From: Acridotheres tristis
Taxonomy: Eukaryota; Chordata; Aves; Passeriformes; Sturnidae
Direction of reading: 5' to 3'
DNA: 64,000 bases
NCBI GenBank assembly: GCA_037013685.1
Contig: CM072896.1
Location: 10,977,444-11,041,443 of the forward strand
Position numbers and translations under genes: made by a program. Of the stretch, positions 63,701 to 64,000 are shown one piece after another (positions within the stretch are counted from its first letter, which is position 1; the number at the start of each line of letters is the position of its first letter). The notes beneath the pieces were generated by a model that was not told the DNA's origin, did not search any database, and saw only the letters and a program-made list of their open reading frames with translations.

Positions 63701-64000
63701 TGCACCTGTTTTCTTGGCTTGAAAAGGAGTCCCTAACTTAACTGAGCAGCTCAACAGCTACATCTGAATGATGAACTGGGGGAGCCTACATCAGAAGGAC
63801 TTCTTTCCTCAAAGATGAAAATTCAGAATAGGGAGAATTCCCCTGCTTTAGTAAGCAGATTAGGCCAAGCTAAGAAGGCCAAAGTAACTGCGAGGGAATA
63901 TCTTGATACAGTCATTCTGTGCCAGGCACAGCATCATATTGATGGTACAGAAAGACTTCCTGGGTTCCTCCTGCTGTTTGTGCTAAATCCTCAGTTGTCT
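60790..64000. other. Intergenic region to the window end
   Basis: No exon or RNA gene seen. A (TA)n tract lies at about 62546-62566. In human the next gene in this direction is PAQR9; no part of it is recognisable here. Confidence 0.65.
62546..62566. repeat. (TA)n microsatellite
   Basis: About ten uninterrupted TA units in AT-rich intergenic DNA. Confidence 0.9.

Overview
This is a vertebrate nuclear window, most probably from a bird. The genes are split into short exons with GT-AG introns, and introns are compact for a tetrapod (151 bp to 7.3 kb). Promoters sit in CpG islands inside an AT-rich background. A recognisable 3' fragment of a CR1 LINE lies near 60.4-60.8 kb and an older CR1-like relic near 46.6-47.6 kb. 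There are no operons, prokaryotic genes, tRNAs or CRISPR arrays.

Three protein genes were reconstructed exon by exon, each with consistent reading phase. (1) PLS1 (plastin-1/fimbrin), + strand, 80-10674: the last seven coding exons, giving the C-terminal 302 residues (end of CH2, then CH3 and CH4). The gene starts left of the window. (2) TRPC1, + strand, 12672-28964: complete, 13 coding exons, 781 residues, in a CpG-island promoter about 2 kb after the PLS1 stop. It includes the in-frame 34-residue cassette exon 3. (3) PCOLCE2 (procollagen C-proteinase enhancer 2), - strand, 56524-33439: complete, nine coding exons, 418 residues (signal peptide, CUB1, CUB2, Thr-rich linker, NTR). TRPC1 and PCOLCE2 are tail to tail, with about 2.4 kb between their likely poly(A) signals. 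The order PLS1-TRPC1-PCOLCE2 matches the conserved vertebrate block known from human 3q23. The products are unrelated: actin bundling, cation channel, extracellular collagen processing.

From about 57 to 64 kb, upstream of PCOLCE2, I see no gene: only AT-rich palindromes, a (TA)n tract, a G-rich block of unknown origin and the CR1 fragment.

The most unusual feature is in PCOLCE2, where three splice sites lie in or against tandem repeats. The exon 1 donor is the first of nine 29-bp repeats, each carrying the same CAG|GTACC donor; only every third copy keeps the reading frame. The exon 4 acceptor follows about 50 copies of a 17-bp unit that resembles the acceptor itself, and the frame of exon 4 stays open through the whole array. 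The exon 3 acceptor uses a (CCCT)n tract. I know of no previous description of this arrangement.
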